64,000 nucleotides of DNA from Ampelomyces quisqualis. Taxonomy: Eukaryota > Ascomycota > Dothideomycetes > Pleosporales > Phaeosphaeriaceae. A model generated the notes under the pieces. The model saw only the letters and a program-made list of their open reading frames with translations. It had not been told where the DNA came from and searched no databases. The first letter of the stretch is position 1, and the number at the start of each line of letters is the position of its first letter. The stretch spans positions 1,364,001 through 1,428,000 of the forward strand of contig JAGTXZ010000010.1 of assembly GCA_018398575.1 (NCBI GenBank), given 5' to 3'. Made by a program: the position numbers and the translations under genes. Below, piece by piece: positions 21,234 through 31,145 of this stretch.

Positions 21234-21503
21234 ATGTCTCCCTGGTATGTGTCCATCTACTCACATGTCTCGTTGTTGGCTTGGTGGTGCTCGAGAACAG
21301 TCTAGCGCGCGCACCACAATGTCCAATCTACCTCACGCTTCCCATCTCGACAAGCAACTGACGAATCGTGACAACAGTAACTGCTCCACCTGCTCTTGCT
21401 CCGGCGACTGCTCCAGCTGCGGATGCGGATCTTGCTCTGTAAGGACTCCCTCTTGGGTTCGTCGTGTGGGCGGTGGCTGATGCGAGTGAATGTGTAGCAC
21501 TAA
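21234..21503 (+). CDS. Copper-type metallothionein, 25 residues in three exons
   Basis: Tiny cysteine-rich metal-binding protein of the cytosol, buffering copper (possibly cadmium or zinc). Exon 1 is 21234-21244 (ATG TCT CCC TG), intron 1 is 133 bp (GTATGT...ACAG), exon 2 is 21378-21438, intron 2 is 59 bp (GTAAGG...GTGTAG with a CTGAT-like branch site) and exon 3 is 21498-21503 (CAC TAA). The product has 8 cysteines in the order C-x-C-x2-C-x-C-x3-C-x2-C-x-C-x2-C, with Ser/Gly between and no aromatic residues. This matches ascomycete copper metallothioneins in size and pattern. If intron 2 is not spliced, the protein gains about 14 residues (ending RRVGGG) but keeps all cysteines. The gene is invisible to simple length-filtered searches. 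Confidence 0.85.
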
Positions 21504-21974
21504 GCGTGTAACGCTATGACATACACATACATCAACCCGACGAGGACAAGGCAACACGACCTATTTTCTCCAAACGAAGTAACGCTCTGGACGATATGAT
21601 CGAGTGCTCAAGATGACCTGTTTGGGGAGTAGGGCGGGATGGTGGTGGGTTGTTTAGCTGGAAAAAAGAGGATATTTGGAATTTGGAATTTGTACTCCAT
21701 ACTGTCACGATGTTCGTTTGACGCAAAATGCCAAAATCCTACCCCAAGATGCTTCGAAATAGTGAATTGGGGTTGTGACCTTTGCCTTGCCATGTGCCTA
21801 CTCCATTCGAGCGTTTCAACCTGTGCAGCTCATTGCCACGGCGGTTCGAGCGGGGGTTTGGCATCCCCGACTGCAACACGCCGGTCTGAACAACTCCTCG
21901 TCTGCGAGCCGCTATATCTCTAATGCTCACTCACAGTTGACTCTGTTGAATCATCCTCGCGCCGCGCCCTCCTG

Positions 21975-24218
21975 TTAAAACTCCCACCCCATCCTCGCCC
22001 GAGCAGCCGCATCCCGCCACTGTCTAAACTTCCCCCCCATCCTCGCCCGAGCAGCCGCCTTCCGCCTCTGTTTGATCTTCCTCCCCTTCCTCGCCCTAGC
22101 AGCCGCCTGCCGCTTCTGTTTGGACTTTGCTCCCTTCCTCGCCCCAACAGCCGGCTCCTGACTCTGTTTCAACTTTCCCTCCGTCGTCGCCCCAACAGCC
22201 GGCTCCTGACTCTGTTTCAAATTTCCCTCCGTCGTCGCCCCAACAGCCGGCTCCTGGCTCTGTTCCAACTTTTCCCCCTTCCCCGGGCTACCAGCAGAGG
22301 CCTCCACCCGCTCATCGATCACAACATGTTCGTCTACCGGATTTTTCTGCAAGACCTTGTGAACTTGATGAAGCTTATTTGCATACACGCGATCCACCGA
22401 GTCATCCGGTCGACTTATTCTGAAAGTATTCTGATAAAGCAGCTCCTCAGCTTCGATGGGGTTCTTTTTGCCGATGAAGCGCGCGGCGTATTCCTCGCGA
22501 GACTGGTTATGCGGTCTTGCCGCTGCGTCGACGCGTACGGCTCCGAGATGGCGAAGTAGTAGCTGGGCCATGTCTAGTGCTTGAGCTTTGATGCGTGCTT
22601 GTACGCGCTCCTTGGCCTCGGCAATGGTAATGCCGTGTTCCAGCGCTTCATGTCTGTATTCCTTGAGATCGTTGGAGGTACATGGGCCAAGACTGCTGTG
22701 GCCCCAGGCAGTCATGTCTGGGTAGGCGATTAATTGCACCGATTTCATGGCTGATTGAAGTGAGTATGCTGCACTCAGGACGACATGGTCGTCTCCGTAC
22801 TGGCCGATGAGCTGCATGCCAGCACTTTCTTTGATCTCGTGGTACCCGTGAATAGCTGCCCGCTCGTCGTCGGTAATGTGAATTGGAACGCTGATGGCTG
22901 GCAGGCCTGCAAGACTTGCCGGGACAGTGAAAACGTCGTTCATGTAAGCCTGAAGGGAGTCCTGGTTTTCAATTTCCACTGACCCGGGAGCCAGAGTCGG
23001 TGCAGTCGGACAAAGTAAAACGTCCACTCCTTCTTCTACTCCGGATGATGCATCTTGATGTTTAAGTGGATTGGCCTTGGCAAACACATTATCAAAGTCC
23101 TGTTGCACTAGCCTACGGACTTTTTGTGCTTGGATAAAGTAATTGTCAATAGCTTGTGCACTGAGCGAGAATGCACCGAGCAGGATTCGGCGCTGTACCT
23201 CTGAGCCGAAGCCTTGTCCTCGTGTCTTTGCGAACAATACGCTGTCTGATGTACCATCGACGCCTTCCGCTCTGCTGCCGTAGCGAACGCCATCATACTT
23301 TGCTAGGTTGCTGGACGCTTCTGCCGGCGCTAGAACGTAGTATGCTGACAGAGCATGCTGCGTTGCTGGTAACCGCACAGGATGCAGTGTGTGCCCTTGA
23401 GCCTCCATAGCCTTCAAAGCACGCAACCAAGTGTGACGAACAATAGGGTCCAGGGTTTCTATATTGTAGTCCAGCGGAATACCAATACGCAAGGATGGAG
23501 GCGGAGCTTTTTTCTTCTCTTCTATACGGGTGCGGGTCGCTGGCGATAGAGACGTCGGGTCTTGAGGATCGTAGACGTTCAGCTTGTTGAAGACCCGCGA
23601 AATGCGAATAGTATTGCTCGACATGATGCCGACTGTATCCAATGAGTTGGCGTACGCAATGACGCCCCATCTAGAGAGCAATCCATAGCTCGGCTTGAAG
23701 CCAACCACACCTGTATATGCTGCAGGAAGCCTGACTGAGCCACCCGTATCTGTTCCCAGGGCTGCCCAGCATTGCGCGCTCGCTACAGCCAGCGCACTGC
23801 CACCAGAGCTTCCGCCTGCACTTGATCGTTCGCCTCTGTATCTTTGCATTTCCACCGGGCCAGCATGCGAGTGCGTGGAATGCGATCCCATCCCGAATTC
23901 GTCCATATTGGTCTTGCCCACTATCAGTGCACCTTCATCTTGCAGCAATTTGACCACCGTTGCATCGTACGGACTGTGGAAGTCTTGCAGCATACCAGAG
24001 GCAGCTGTAGTCGCCAAATCTTTCGTACATATGTTGTCCTTAACCGCTATGGGCATGCCATAGAGGCTCTCGGAGTCTGCTTCGCCATTTTGATTGAGCT
24101 GCAGGTTTTTCGCGCGTTCGACGAGGGTTTTCGAATCAATGCGCGAGATAAAGGCGTTGATATTTGAATATTTCGCCTCGTTGGCTATATATTGCTTGGC
24201 ATATCGGATGAAGGACAT
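21975..24218 (-). CDS. Glutamyl-tRNA(Gln) amidotransferase subunit A with long C-terminal extension
   Basis: Mitochondrial GatA (HER2 type): the amidase subunit that supplies ammonia to convert Glu-tRNA(Gln) to Gln-tRNA(Gln). Single exon, 747 residues. Residues 1 to ~490 are a normal amidase: Lys in PIAVKDN, GGSSGGSALAVAS, TDTGGSVRLPAAY (Ser-cisSer-Lys triad present), and the typical end MQLIGQYGDDHVVLSAAYSLQ. Family members normally stop near here. This one continues in the same frame for about 250 residues: a helical region (about 500-640, e.g. ITIAEAKERVQARIKAQ and EEYAARFIGKKNPIEAEELLYQN) that I do not recognise, then a tandem 16-residue repeat (QSQEPAVGATTEG type) that turns into basic Lys/Arg/Ala units. 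No intron or stop separates the parts. The tail could be a fusion or a lineage-specific extension. Confidence 0.85.
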   Translation of the reverse strand: MSFIRYAKQYIANEAKYSNINAFISRIDSKTLVERAKNLQLNQNGEADSESLYGMPIAVKDNICTKDLATTAASGMLQDFHSPYDATVVKLLQDEGALIVGKTNMDEFGMGSHSTHSHAGPVEMQRYRGERSSAGGSSGGSALAVASAQCWAALGTDTGGSVRLPAAYTGVVGFKPSYGLLSRWGVIAYANSLDTVGIMSSNTIRISRVFNKLNVYDPQDPTSLSPATRTRIEEKKKAPPPSLRIGIPLDYNIETLDPIVRHTWLRALKAMEAQGHTLHPVRLPATQHALSAYYVLAPAEASSNLAKYDGVRYGSRAEGVDGTSDSVLFAKTRGQGFGSEVQRRILLGAFSLSAQAIDNYFIQAQKVRRLVQQDFDNVFAKANPLKHQDASSGVEEGVDVLLCPTAPTLAPGSVEIENQDSLQAYMNDVFTVPASLAGLPAISVPIHITDDERAAIHGYHEIKESAGMQLIGQYGDDHVVLSAAYSLQSAMKSVQLIAYPDMTAWGHSSLGPCTSNDLKEYRHEALEHGITIAEAKERVQARIKAQALDMAQLLLRHLGAVRVDAAARPHNQSREEYAARFIGKKNPIEAEELLYQNTFRISRPDDSVDRVYANKLHQVHKVLQKNPVDEHVVIDERVEASAGSPGKGEKLEQSQEPAVGATTEGNLKQSQEPAVGATTEGKLKQSQEPAVGARKGAKSKQKRQAAARARKGRKIKQRRKAAARARMGGKFRQWRDAAARARMGWEF
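21990..22275 (-). repeat. 48-bp coding minisatellite in the GatA tail
   Basis: About six tandem units of 48 bp (16 codons). Three units near 22140-22270 are almost identical, built on CAACAGCCGGCTCCTG on the + strand. Three more diverged units to the left begin CTCGCCC.AGCAGCCGC. The period keeps the frame. The near-identity of the inner units suggests recent expansion or homogenisation. Confidence 0.8.
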
Positions 24219-25165
24219 TGAGGCATTGCGGATGCGTGGGCGCAGTTGCGAAGCTGGAGGTGATGACCGTGGTGGAAAGTTGACGCGACGTCATGTGATT
24301 GCCTTTGCAGTCAGTGCATGACTCGTACTTTCACCACCCAACTTCAACCACGATATATTAACACCATCAGACACCAAATAGTTTGGGGTTTCATGGTTGT
24401 GATTTTATATCAATCACTTCACCCTCCCGACAAGAAGTGCTAAATCTTGAGACCCCGCACTAAGGTGATAGATCTTACACAAGATACTCCGTGTGTCAAG
24501 ATCAATGACTTACCAGATGCAATTCCACTATAAAAGACATGAGACGTCTTTGGTCTACCTTCGAACCGTACTGGCTAGACTCTACAGCCCAAACCACAGC
24601 AAGTACTCATGATGCGTCTCGCCTCCCAACTCCACTCTCAACGTCTTCACGGCAATCCGCTACATTGGCAATCCTTCGTTCCGCCTACATCAACCTCATC
24701 CAACAGCCACGCCCCTTTCTAGCTCTCGCCCCAATCCACCCTGCACAATATTCCCCCGAGACCCATCCTCCATTTCAACGCCATCGACAACGTGAGTCTG
24801 TGGTTTCTCCCTGAATTGCTTGCATCTCGACATCTGCTATTCGAGCCTACTACATGTTGTGATATTCAGGGTTACGACTCTACTGACTTTTATGTTGCCG
24901 TATTCGCAAAGAGTAATTTGGAACAAGTCAAGAGGGCACTCAGAGATGGACACGTCGTTGCCACCCTCAACGCAATGTTTCAGGTGTTGATGTATTCATT
25001 GTCTCGAAGAAGATACTCCGATATCGCTATGTCGTTCCTCGTCGCTCATATCTGTTCACACCCTGAAAACCGCAGTCTTCCCACAAGGCTATGCCGACCA
25101 TCGCTGCCTCATCGAGAGGGTTATGCAAATCCGTAAAGTACAAACACGTCGATCCAAATACCGCT
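24219..25165. other. Intergenic, with one possible orphan exon
   Basis: Between the 5' end of GatA and the 3' end of profilin. A 113-base segment (24871-24983, +) lies between a good acceptor (ATATTCAG) and a possible donor (GTGTTG) and reads like protein (DFYVAVFAKSNLEQVKRAL). I could not find a first exon in frame, so no gene is called. Confidence 0.3.
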
Positions 25166-25817
25166 CTAGTAGCCAACCTTCTTGAGGTACTCGCCAAGCT
25201 CGACGACGGAGTTGAATGCGTTGGGCGTTTGGACGGTGTCGGGGTGATGGGCAATGAGGAGCGCTTGTGTGGTCTTGTAGGCGACGATGCCTTCCTTGCC
25301 CTGTGGACTGTCAGTCTGCGGCCCCCCACTCTATCGATCGGGTAGTGCATGCGCACCTTCTTTGCCTTGAGCGAGTCATCGGTGGATTCAATGGTCATGT
25401 ACTTGTCGCCATTGACCTTGACGCCGTTTGCGATGACGGCCTTGGTCTCGCTCTTGTCGTTGAAAGAGGCGGCGATGGCGCTCATCTCGGCAGCGCTGAG
25501 CTGGGAGCTGTCAGCACTTTCCATCGTGGCCTGCCATTGCCTCGCTTCTGCCGGCGCGAAACCAGCCTGGCACGCATTGGAATCGAGGTACGTACAGAGA
25601 AGTCTGTGGATGAGGCCCAGGTGGTTTGGCCGTTGACATCGCAGATAAGGGCCTTGTCGATGTTGCCAGTGCCAACGAGGCTGTGGCGCAAAGGGTTAGA
25701 AAAGTCTTCTCATCCTGGAAACTGCTGGACATGCCTCTGATCAACGTATGCTGGGCGCCAGAGTCAGCCATCCGTGCCCTCCAGAATGCGCGCTTGGTGC
25801 CTACCTTGCCAGGACAT
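25166..25817 (-). CDS. Profilin
   Basis: Actin-monomer and poly-proline binding protein of the cortical cytoskeleton. Five exons: 25817-25805, 25750-25735, 25680-25596, 25530-25357 and 25300-25166, giving 140 residues (family usually 125-140). Start MSWQAYVDQSLVGTGNIDKALICDVNGQ... is the profilin N-terminus. KVNGDKYMTIES, GIVAYKTTQALLIAHH and the C-terminal LGEYLKKVGY are also typical. Exon 2 has only 16 bases. The intron after it must begin with GC (GAG|GCATGT...CACAG) to give the conserved DQSLVGTG; no GT donor nearby keeps the frame. The other three introns are GT-AG. Divergently placed to the RNPS1-like gene. Confidence 0.93.
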
Positions 25818-26553
25818 GTTTACTGAGGGGCTGTGTGCGGGCGACCGGGGCTTCTGTAGGGGTGGGAAAGAGGTTTCGCACAGGAAGATGCTAGATGCGA
25901 GGCCAACGTGATCAACGACAGATTTGACTAAGCAGGGGTAGAGAGCAGATGCGGTGAGAGAGGTGGTCGCGCAGTCGCGAGTTCGGGTTGAGCCGTTGAA
26001 GGGCGAGCGAGGTGGGGCGGTTTTTTCTGTGATGTGGACCCCGCAGTGCTATCACAGCACCACAGCTACTTCAACAGAGCAACGCCAATCCACTTGTCGT
26101 CGCCCCCATCTCAAGGCCTTCTCAACAAGCCGCGGGATGCCACTTATTCGTTGAAGCACGCCCATTGGACGCAAATGCACAAATGACATTGGGAGGTGCT
26201 CACGGATGCAAACGCCGCACGTGGACTTCCCACAATCGACTTCAGCCCGCATCGCTTTGTATCAAGCTACAGTCTAATTTACCACGAGAATCATTAATCA
26301 GGCTTTGTCGCTCAAGGCTCTTGGTCACGTCTCAAGAGGTTGTTCCTCAACGAGCGAAGAGCTGTTTGCAAATGGTCAGGTTGACGCTGATTGGCCAAGA
26401 GTGATCACGTGCGCACGCTCCCCGTAGCTCCTTCGTGTGCCCAAACTTTTGGCAATACATTCACATTACTCCGTACAGCCTCGCGACACATAACGAGCTC
26501 CGTATTGTCACGAGCAGGATCCCCGAAAGTAACGATTCCAAGTCTACACGGAA
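25818..26553. other. Divergent promoter region profilin / RNPS1-like
   Basis: About 735 bases between the two start codons. No gene seen. Short open frames here show no domain or splice logic. Confidence 0.4.
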
Positions 26554-27636
26554 ATGCCATCGCGTAGCCCGTCGCCGGCGCGGTCACGGTCGCGTTCGCG
26601 CAGCATTTCTCGCGACCGTTCGCGTACGCCATCACCCAGTCGCTCTCGTCCGGCGCATTCAAGATCACCGCACCGTTCAGTCAGCTCACGCTCAGCTTCG
26701 CGATCGCCAGCACGGCATTCACGTTCTCCATCGCCTCGGCGCAATGGCAGACGAAGCTACACACCAGACAGCAGGTCGCGATCGCGAGGGAGGAGCTATA
26801 CGCGCAGTCCTTCACCACGAGACGGGTCGCCTGCGCCCAGGAGTGCAAAGGTACGAATGAATCATAGTCACTGGATCCTGCACATGGCAAAGATCCAGAT
26901 TCATGGCATACTAACACCTCGACAGATTGTCGTAGAAGCATTAACCCGCAACGTCAAAGAAAGCCACATGCGCGAAATCTTTGGCAAATATGGCACCATC
27001 AAAGACCTCCGCATGCCCATGAACCTCGTCTTCAACGTCAATCGCGGAACCGCATACATCATGTACGAAGAAGTCGACGATGCCGAGCGCGCAATCGCAA
27101 AGATGCACGACGCACAACTCGATGGCGCAAAGCTTCAAGTCTCCATTGTGCTACCCAGGCGCCGCTTCTCGGTCGCACCTCCGCCTGCGCGCAGAGGCCC
27201 GCCGCCCCGTGAACAATTCCACGATGAATATGACAATCGCGGAGGAGGGCGTGGAGGACCGCCGGGCGCATATCGTCCACCGCCAATGGCTCGTGGTGGC
27301 CCGCCGCGGTATCGGTCGAGGTCGCCGCGCGGTGGCTTCAGAGGAGGAAGGGGTGGTAGAGGAGGTAGAGGCGGCGGCCAAGGATACAGGCCGAGATCAT
27401 ATTCGAGGTCGAGGAGTAGGTCGCCGCGCAGAAGTCTCTCGCGGTCATCGTATGGTCGGTCATTGTCACGGACACCACCTCCTAGGCGAGGATACGGGAG
27501 GCGAGATTCTCCGCCTAGGAGAGGAGGGCGCGGTCGAGGCGGAGGCGGAGGCGGAGGAGGGAGAAGGAGCCCCAGCTACAGTTCTTACGGTAGCAGGAGT
27601 CCGCGCGATCGAAGCCGGAGCAGAGATCGTAGATGA
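26554..27636 (+). CDS. SR-type RNA-binding protein, RNPS1-like
   Basis: Nuclear RNA-binding protein linked to splicing and exon-junction complexes. Exons 26554-26850 and 26926-27636; 335 residues. The first ~98 residues are an RS domain (repeated RSRS, SPSR, SRSPSP). One RRM follows at about 99-175, with RNP2-like IVVEALTRN, then HMREIFGKYGTIKDLRMPMN and RNP1-like GTAYIMYEE. The rest is RGG/RS-rich with repeated RGGRGG. The 75-bp intron (donor GTACGA, branch ACTAAC, acceptor GACAG) lies at the border of RS domain and RRM. It is 25 codons long without a stop, so retention would insert 25 residues just before the RRM. RNPS1 homologues have this RS-RRM-RS order. It could also be a general SR protein. 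Confidence 0.85.
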   Translation: MPSRSPSPARSRSRSRSISRDRSRTPSPSRSRPAHSRSPHRSVSSRSASRSPARHSRSPSPRRNGRRSYTPDSRSRSRGRSYTRSPSPRDGSPAPRSAKVRMNHSHWILHMAKIQIHGILTPRQIVVEALTRNVKESHMREIFGKYGTIKDLRMPMNLVFNVNRGTAYIMYEEVDDAERAIAKMHDAQLDGAKLQVSIVLPRRRFSVAPPPARRGPPPREQFHDEYDNRGGGRGGPPGAYRPPPMARGGPPRYRSRSPRGGFRGGRGGRGGRGGGQGYRPRSYSRSRSRSPRRSLSRSSYGRSLSRTPPPRRGYGRRDSPPRRGGRGRGGGGGGGGRRSPSYSSYGSRSPRDRSRSRDRR

Positions 27637-27778
27637 AGTCTCGACTCTCGAGGCTCCCATCGCAGCACAGACTCTGAGCAAAACATTGTAATACCAGTCA
27701 CCATGGCCAGCTCAATCCTATCTCCTCAACCCATTCAACACCATATCATGACACACGCCTTTCCCCCTCCCACCTCTA

Positions 27779-29137
27779 CTACACCATCTTCAACTGAAAC
27801 CCCCCACCCCCCTCAACATCCTCCCTCCCCACAAACACGCCACTAAAATCCACCACCGCCGCCTTCCCACCCTTGCCCCCCCGTTTCGGCGCATCGGGAC
27901 TCCTGCGCCGCCTCTTCTCTTGCCCCGCTTTACTCGGAAACGTAGGGAACATTTCGCTCGGTTTGGGTTTGGGCTGTTCTTTGAAATAGGCATGGTTCAA
28001 CACCTGTTTCGCCGCAGGCCTGTGCGCGGGATCCAGTGCCAGCAGGTCAGATAGCAGCGCGATGCCAGCGGAGGTCAGGAACGGGAATTTCGCGCGATTG
28101 AAACCCGGTTGTGGAAGAGAAGTGGAAGGGTGACTGGGCAGGCGGAGAGATGTAGCGTTTGGCAAGCGGTGGAATTCAGGCCATGTTTTGTTGTTGGGCA
28201 GGCCGCAGAGGGTGAAGATGTGGGATAATTGGTCGACTTCGTTGGATCCTGGCAGTAGAGGCGCTTTGGTTACGAGTTCGCCGAATATACAGCCTAGGCT
28301 CCACATGTCGATTTCGGTGCCGTACGTTGTTGCGCCGAGAAGGAGCTCCGGCGCGCGATACCATAGCGTGACGACGAGTTGGGTTAACGGCGCCGCGGGA
28401 CTGGGGGGTATGTATCTTGCCATGCCAAAGTCGGCGAGTTTGAGGGCCCCGCGGTTGTTGAGCAGGATGTTGGAGGTCTTGAGGTCGCGGTGCATGATGG
28501 AATTGTCGTGCAGAAACGCTACGGCGCCGACTAATTGCCGCATCAACGTTTTGACTTCGCTGGCCATGAAGTGCTCGGCCATGTCTTCTTGAAGCGTCTT
28601 GAGGTCGTGCTCGAGGAACTCCATCACCAGGATGCACGAGGCGGGATCGGAGCCTGCAAGAATTTCATGCAGGGAAACAATATTGGGGTGGCGGGCGGTT
28701 TGCAGGATAGAGATTTCGCGGAGCGCGGTGATGGGGAAGCCATCGGTTGAGTTGTCCATTTTCACCTTTTTCAGAGCGACGATCGTGTTGGTGGATATGT
28801 CTCTGGCTCGCGAGACCCAGCCGTAGGAGCCTTCTTCTATGTGGTTGAGAATTTGGAAGTTGGAGGTGTGGCGGCAGGGCGCCCATCCTCCCCCGTGGAA
28901 GCGTACGAGCTTGCGTTCGACTGAGGGTTCTTTGGGTGCTGTGATATTACTTTGGTCTTCGCCGGATGATAGTCGACGGCGCTTTGGAGGGCGTGCTTCG
29001 GCTTGTTGTTTTTGTATCTGAGCAGCTTCTGCTTCTTGCTGCTTGAGAACTTTTAACCGTTTCTTCTCTTCCTTCTCCATCTTCCGGCGAAGCTCTTCTG
29101 CCTTGTCTGCTTCTGAATCTGCCCATCGCGAGGCCAT
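27779..29137 (-). CDS. CDK11-like (PITSLRE family) protein kinase
   Basis: Cyclin-dependent kinase of the group acting in transcription and pre-mRNA splicing. Single exon, 452 residues. Residues 1-85 are charged and helical (DKAEELRRKMEKEEKKRLKVLKQQE). The kinase domain runs about 95-395: Gly-loop EEGSYGWV, catalytic Lys in VALKKVKM, the C-helix motif PITALREISIL (the PITSLRE position), HRDLKTSNILL, ADFGMARYI, VVTLWYRAPELLLG and a CDK insert. All catalytic residues are present. The C-terminal tail is Lys/Arg-rich with a Gly run. Its stop is only 142 bases from the stop of the convergent RNPS1-like gene, and its start lies 269 bases from the start of the divergent NDUFAF7-like gene. Confidence 0.92.
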   Translation of the reverse strand: MASRWADSEADKAEELRRKMEKEEKKRLKVLKQQEAEAAQIQKQQAEARPPKRRRLSSGEDQSNITAPKEPSVERKLVRFHGGGWAPCRHTSNFQILNHIEEGSYGWVSRARDISTNTIVALKKVKMDNSTDGFPITALREISILQTARHPNIVSLHEILAGSDPASCILVMEFLEHDLKTLQEDMAEHFMASEVKTLMRQLVGAVAFLHDNSIMHRDLKTSNILLNNRGALKLADFGMARYIPPSPAAPLTQLVVTLWYRAPELLLGATTYGTEIDMWSLGCIFGELVTKAPLLPGSNEVDQLSHIFTLCGLPNNKTWPEFHRLPNATSLRLPSHPSTSLPQPGFNRAKFPFLTSAGIALLSDLLALDPAHRPAAKQVLNHAYFKEQPKPKPSEMFPTFPSKAGQEKRRRRSPDAPKRGGKGGKAAVVDFSGVFVGREDVEGGGGFQLKMV

Positions 29138-29406
29138 GATCCCTGCTCTCCCTGGATTCCGATTTGCAGTTCCACTTTGTTTTTTCCTTTCACGGTCCTA
29201 CGGGAGCTTAGTATTAGACCAGCTCTTGGATTCCGAAGTTAGTAGACGGAAAGGCCAAGCGTGAGTCGAATACAGGATCCCAGACACGTGCAAGGTGAAG
29301 TTCAAGGGGAGGCATGGTCATAGCTCCCCAATTCACCTCGGTGTTCGTAAACTTTTTGATAGTTCCGAACGCGCCAACGTCATGGAACTTCGAGAACGCC
29401 CCCGAC

Positions 29407-31145
29407 ATGAGAACGAATTCGTTGGATTTGTTTCGCACTGCTGCGCGATGCGTTTGTGCGCGTAAAGGTGCTACACTGCCTCGCGCATCACGGTGCGCAA
29501 CGCGATCGGCTTCGTCATTGACAACGACATCGTCGTCTGGTGAATCGCGAACATGGTCGACCCCGCTGGCGAAGATGTTGGGTGAGGCCATCACGGTATG
29601 CCTGCCAGACGTTTGATTGATCGAGGCTCATGTTAGAGCCAGACAACAGGGCCCATTTCCGTAGCTGCGTACATGCGCCAATGCCTGACAGCCCCCGAAG
29701 GCGGGTACTATATGCGACAGACGGGCACGGGTCGGGACCAGTTTGGCGCAAAGGGTGACTTTGTAACGTCTCCGGAGATTAGTCAGGTCTTTGGCGAGCT
29801 CATTGGCATATGGCTGTATGCAGAGTGGTTGGCGCAGGGCCGGAAAGAGAATGTGCAGATAATCGAGGTGGGGCCAGGACGAGGAACACTGATGGACGAT
29901 GTGTTGAGGGTATGAGCAGGCGCTCATTGGACGTGGTCGTTGAGCTAACGCATTCAGACCGTCTCAGGCTTCAAAGCTTTCGCGAGCAGCATCCAAGCTG
30001 TCTATCTTGTCGAAGCCTCACCGCACCTCCAGAAACAGCAAGCCAAGCTTCTTGCCGGCACCGAGGAGCTGCACAGGAGCGAAATTGGCTGGAAGGCGCC
30101 GCTCAAATGCATCCCGAATGTCAACATACAATGGTGTGAGGATATTCGGTTTGTGCCGAAAGGTATGCCTACTTCGGTATGTGCAGGTACCATCGCTGAC
30201 GGTACCGCAGAGGAAACCTCGACGCCGTTCATTCTTGCCCACGAATTCTTCGACGCGCTTCCGATCCATGTGTTTCAGAACATAGCCCAATCATCCATAC
30301 CCGCCTCGTCTATGATCATGACACCCACCGGGCCCATAAAGCCCAAGCATGGCGCAACCGCTCCTAAGAACACATGGCATGAACTGGTGGTATCACCTGC
30401 GTCGCCTTACGCTTCCGCTAGCACTACGATCACAACCTCTGGGAAGACCAAGGTCGACGAGAAGCTAGACTTTGAATTGACAGTATCCAAGACGCCCACT
30501 CCGCACTCGTTGTACCTCCCTAAGATGTCGGAGCGCTACAGGAAGCTGGAAGATACGCCAGATGCCATCATTGAGGTCTCGCCCGAGTCCATGTCATACA
30601 TGTCCGATTTTGCTGTTCGGATAGGTGGCGGCAGCCCTCCAGCAAAGGTAGAGCCACAGCCGGATTCGATCAAAGTCCCAAGGGCCGAGCCAACTCCATT
30701 CAACAAGTCGCAGCCATCCGGGGCTGCCCTCATTCTTGACTACGGCCCCGCAAATACCATTCCAGCAAATACCTTCCGCGGCATACGATCCCACCGGTCG
30801 GTTTCTCCATTCACAGCGCCCGGCTTGGTAGACCTCTCCGCAGACGTCGACTTTCTTGCTCTAGCTGAATCAGCACTCGATGCGTCGCCGGGAGTAGAGG
30901 TGCACGGTCCTGTGGAGCAAAGTTTTTTCCTATCAACCATGGGCATCAAAGAGCGCGCCGAGCGACTATTGAAGGGCGCAAAGGACGAAGAGACGAGAAA
31001 GAGATTAGAGACGGGCTGGAAGAGGCTTATCGATCGCGGTCCAAATGGTATGGGAAAGACGTATAAGGCTATGGCTCTTTTGCCTTACATTCAGGGCTCG
31101 AAGGTTAGAAGACCGGTCGGATTTGGTGGAGATGTTACTAGTTAA
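29407..31145 (+). CDS. Mitochondrial arginine methyltransferase, NDUFAF7/MidA type
   Basis: SAM-dependent methyltransferase that in this family methylates NDUFS2 during complex I assembly. Exons 29407-29595, 29643-29909 and 29958-31145; introns 47 and 48 bp; 547 residues. The start (MRTNSLDLFRTAARCVCARK) is a basic amphipathic presequence. Exon 2 restores TTGPISVAAYMRQCL, then GGYYMRQ, GDFVTSPEISQVFGELIG and the SAM loop VEVGPGRGTL-like IEVGPGRGTLMDDVL. Exon 3 has YLVEASPHLQ, ILAHEFFDALPIHVFQ, ALILDYGPA and LSADVDFLALAESA. A stretch rich in Ser/Thr/Pro at about 230-330 of the protein is an insertion relative to compact family members. Acceptor choice for intron 1 (GCCAG|ACAACAGGG) was set by the conserved TTGPI block. 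Confidence 0.9.

Noticed and set aside
29214..29594. 126-codon minus-strand frame between CDK11-like and NDUFAF7-like genes
   Set aside because: It is the antisense of NDUFAF7 exon 1, which has a presequence and correct splicing.
30152..30215. Additional short introns (24 or 34 bp) in NDUFAF7 exon 3
   Set aside because: They are too short for fungal splicing, and the 34-bp one breaks the frame. The unspliced frame continues through.
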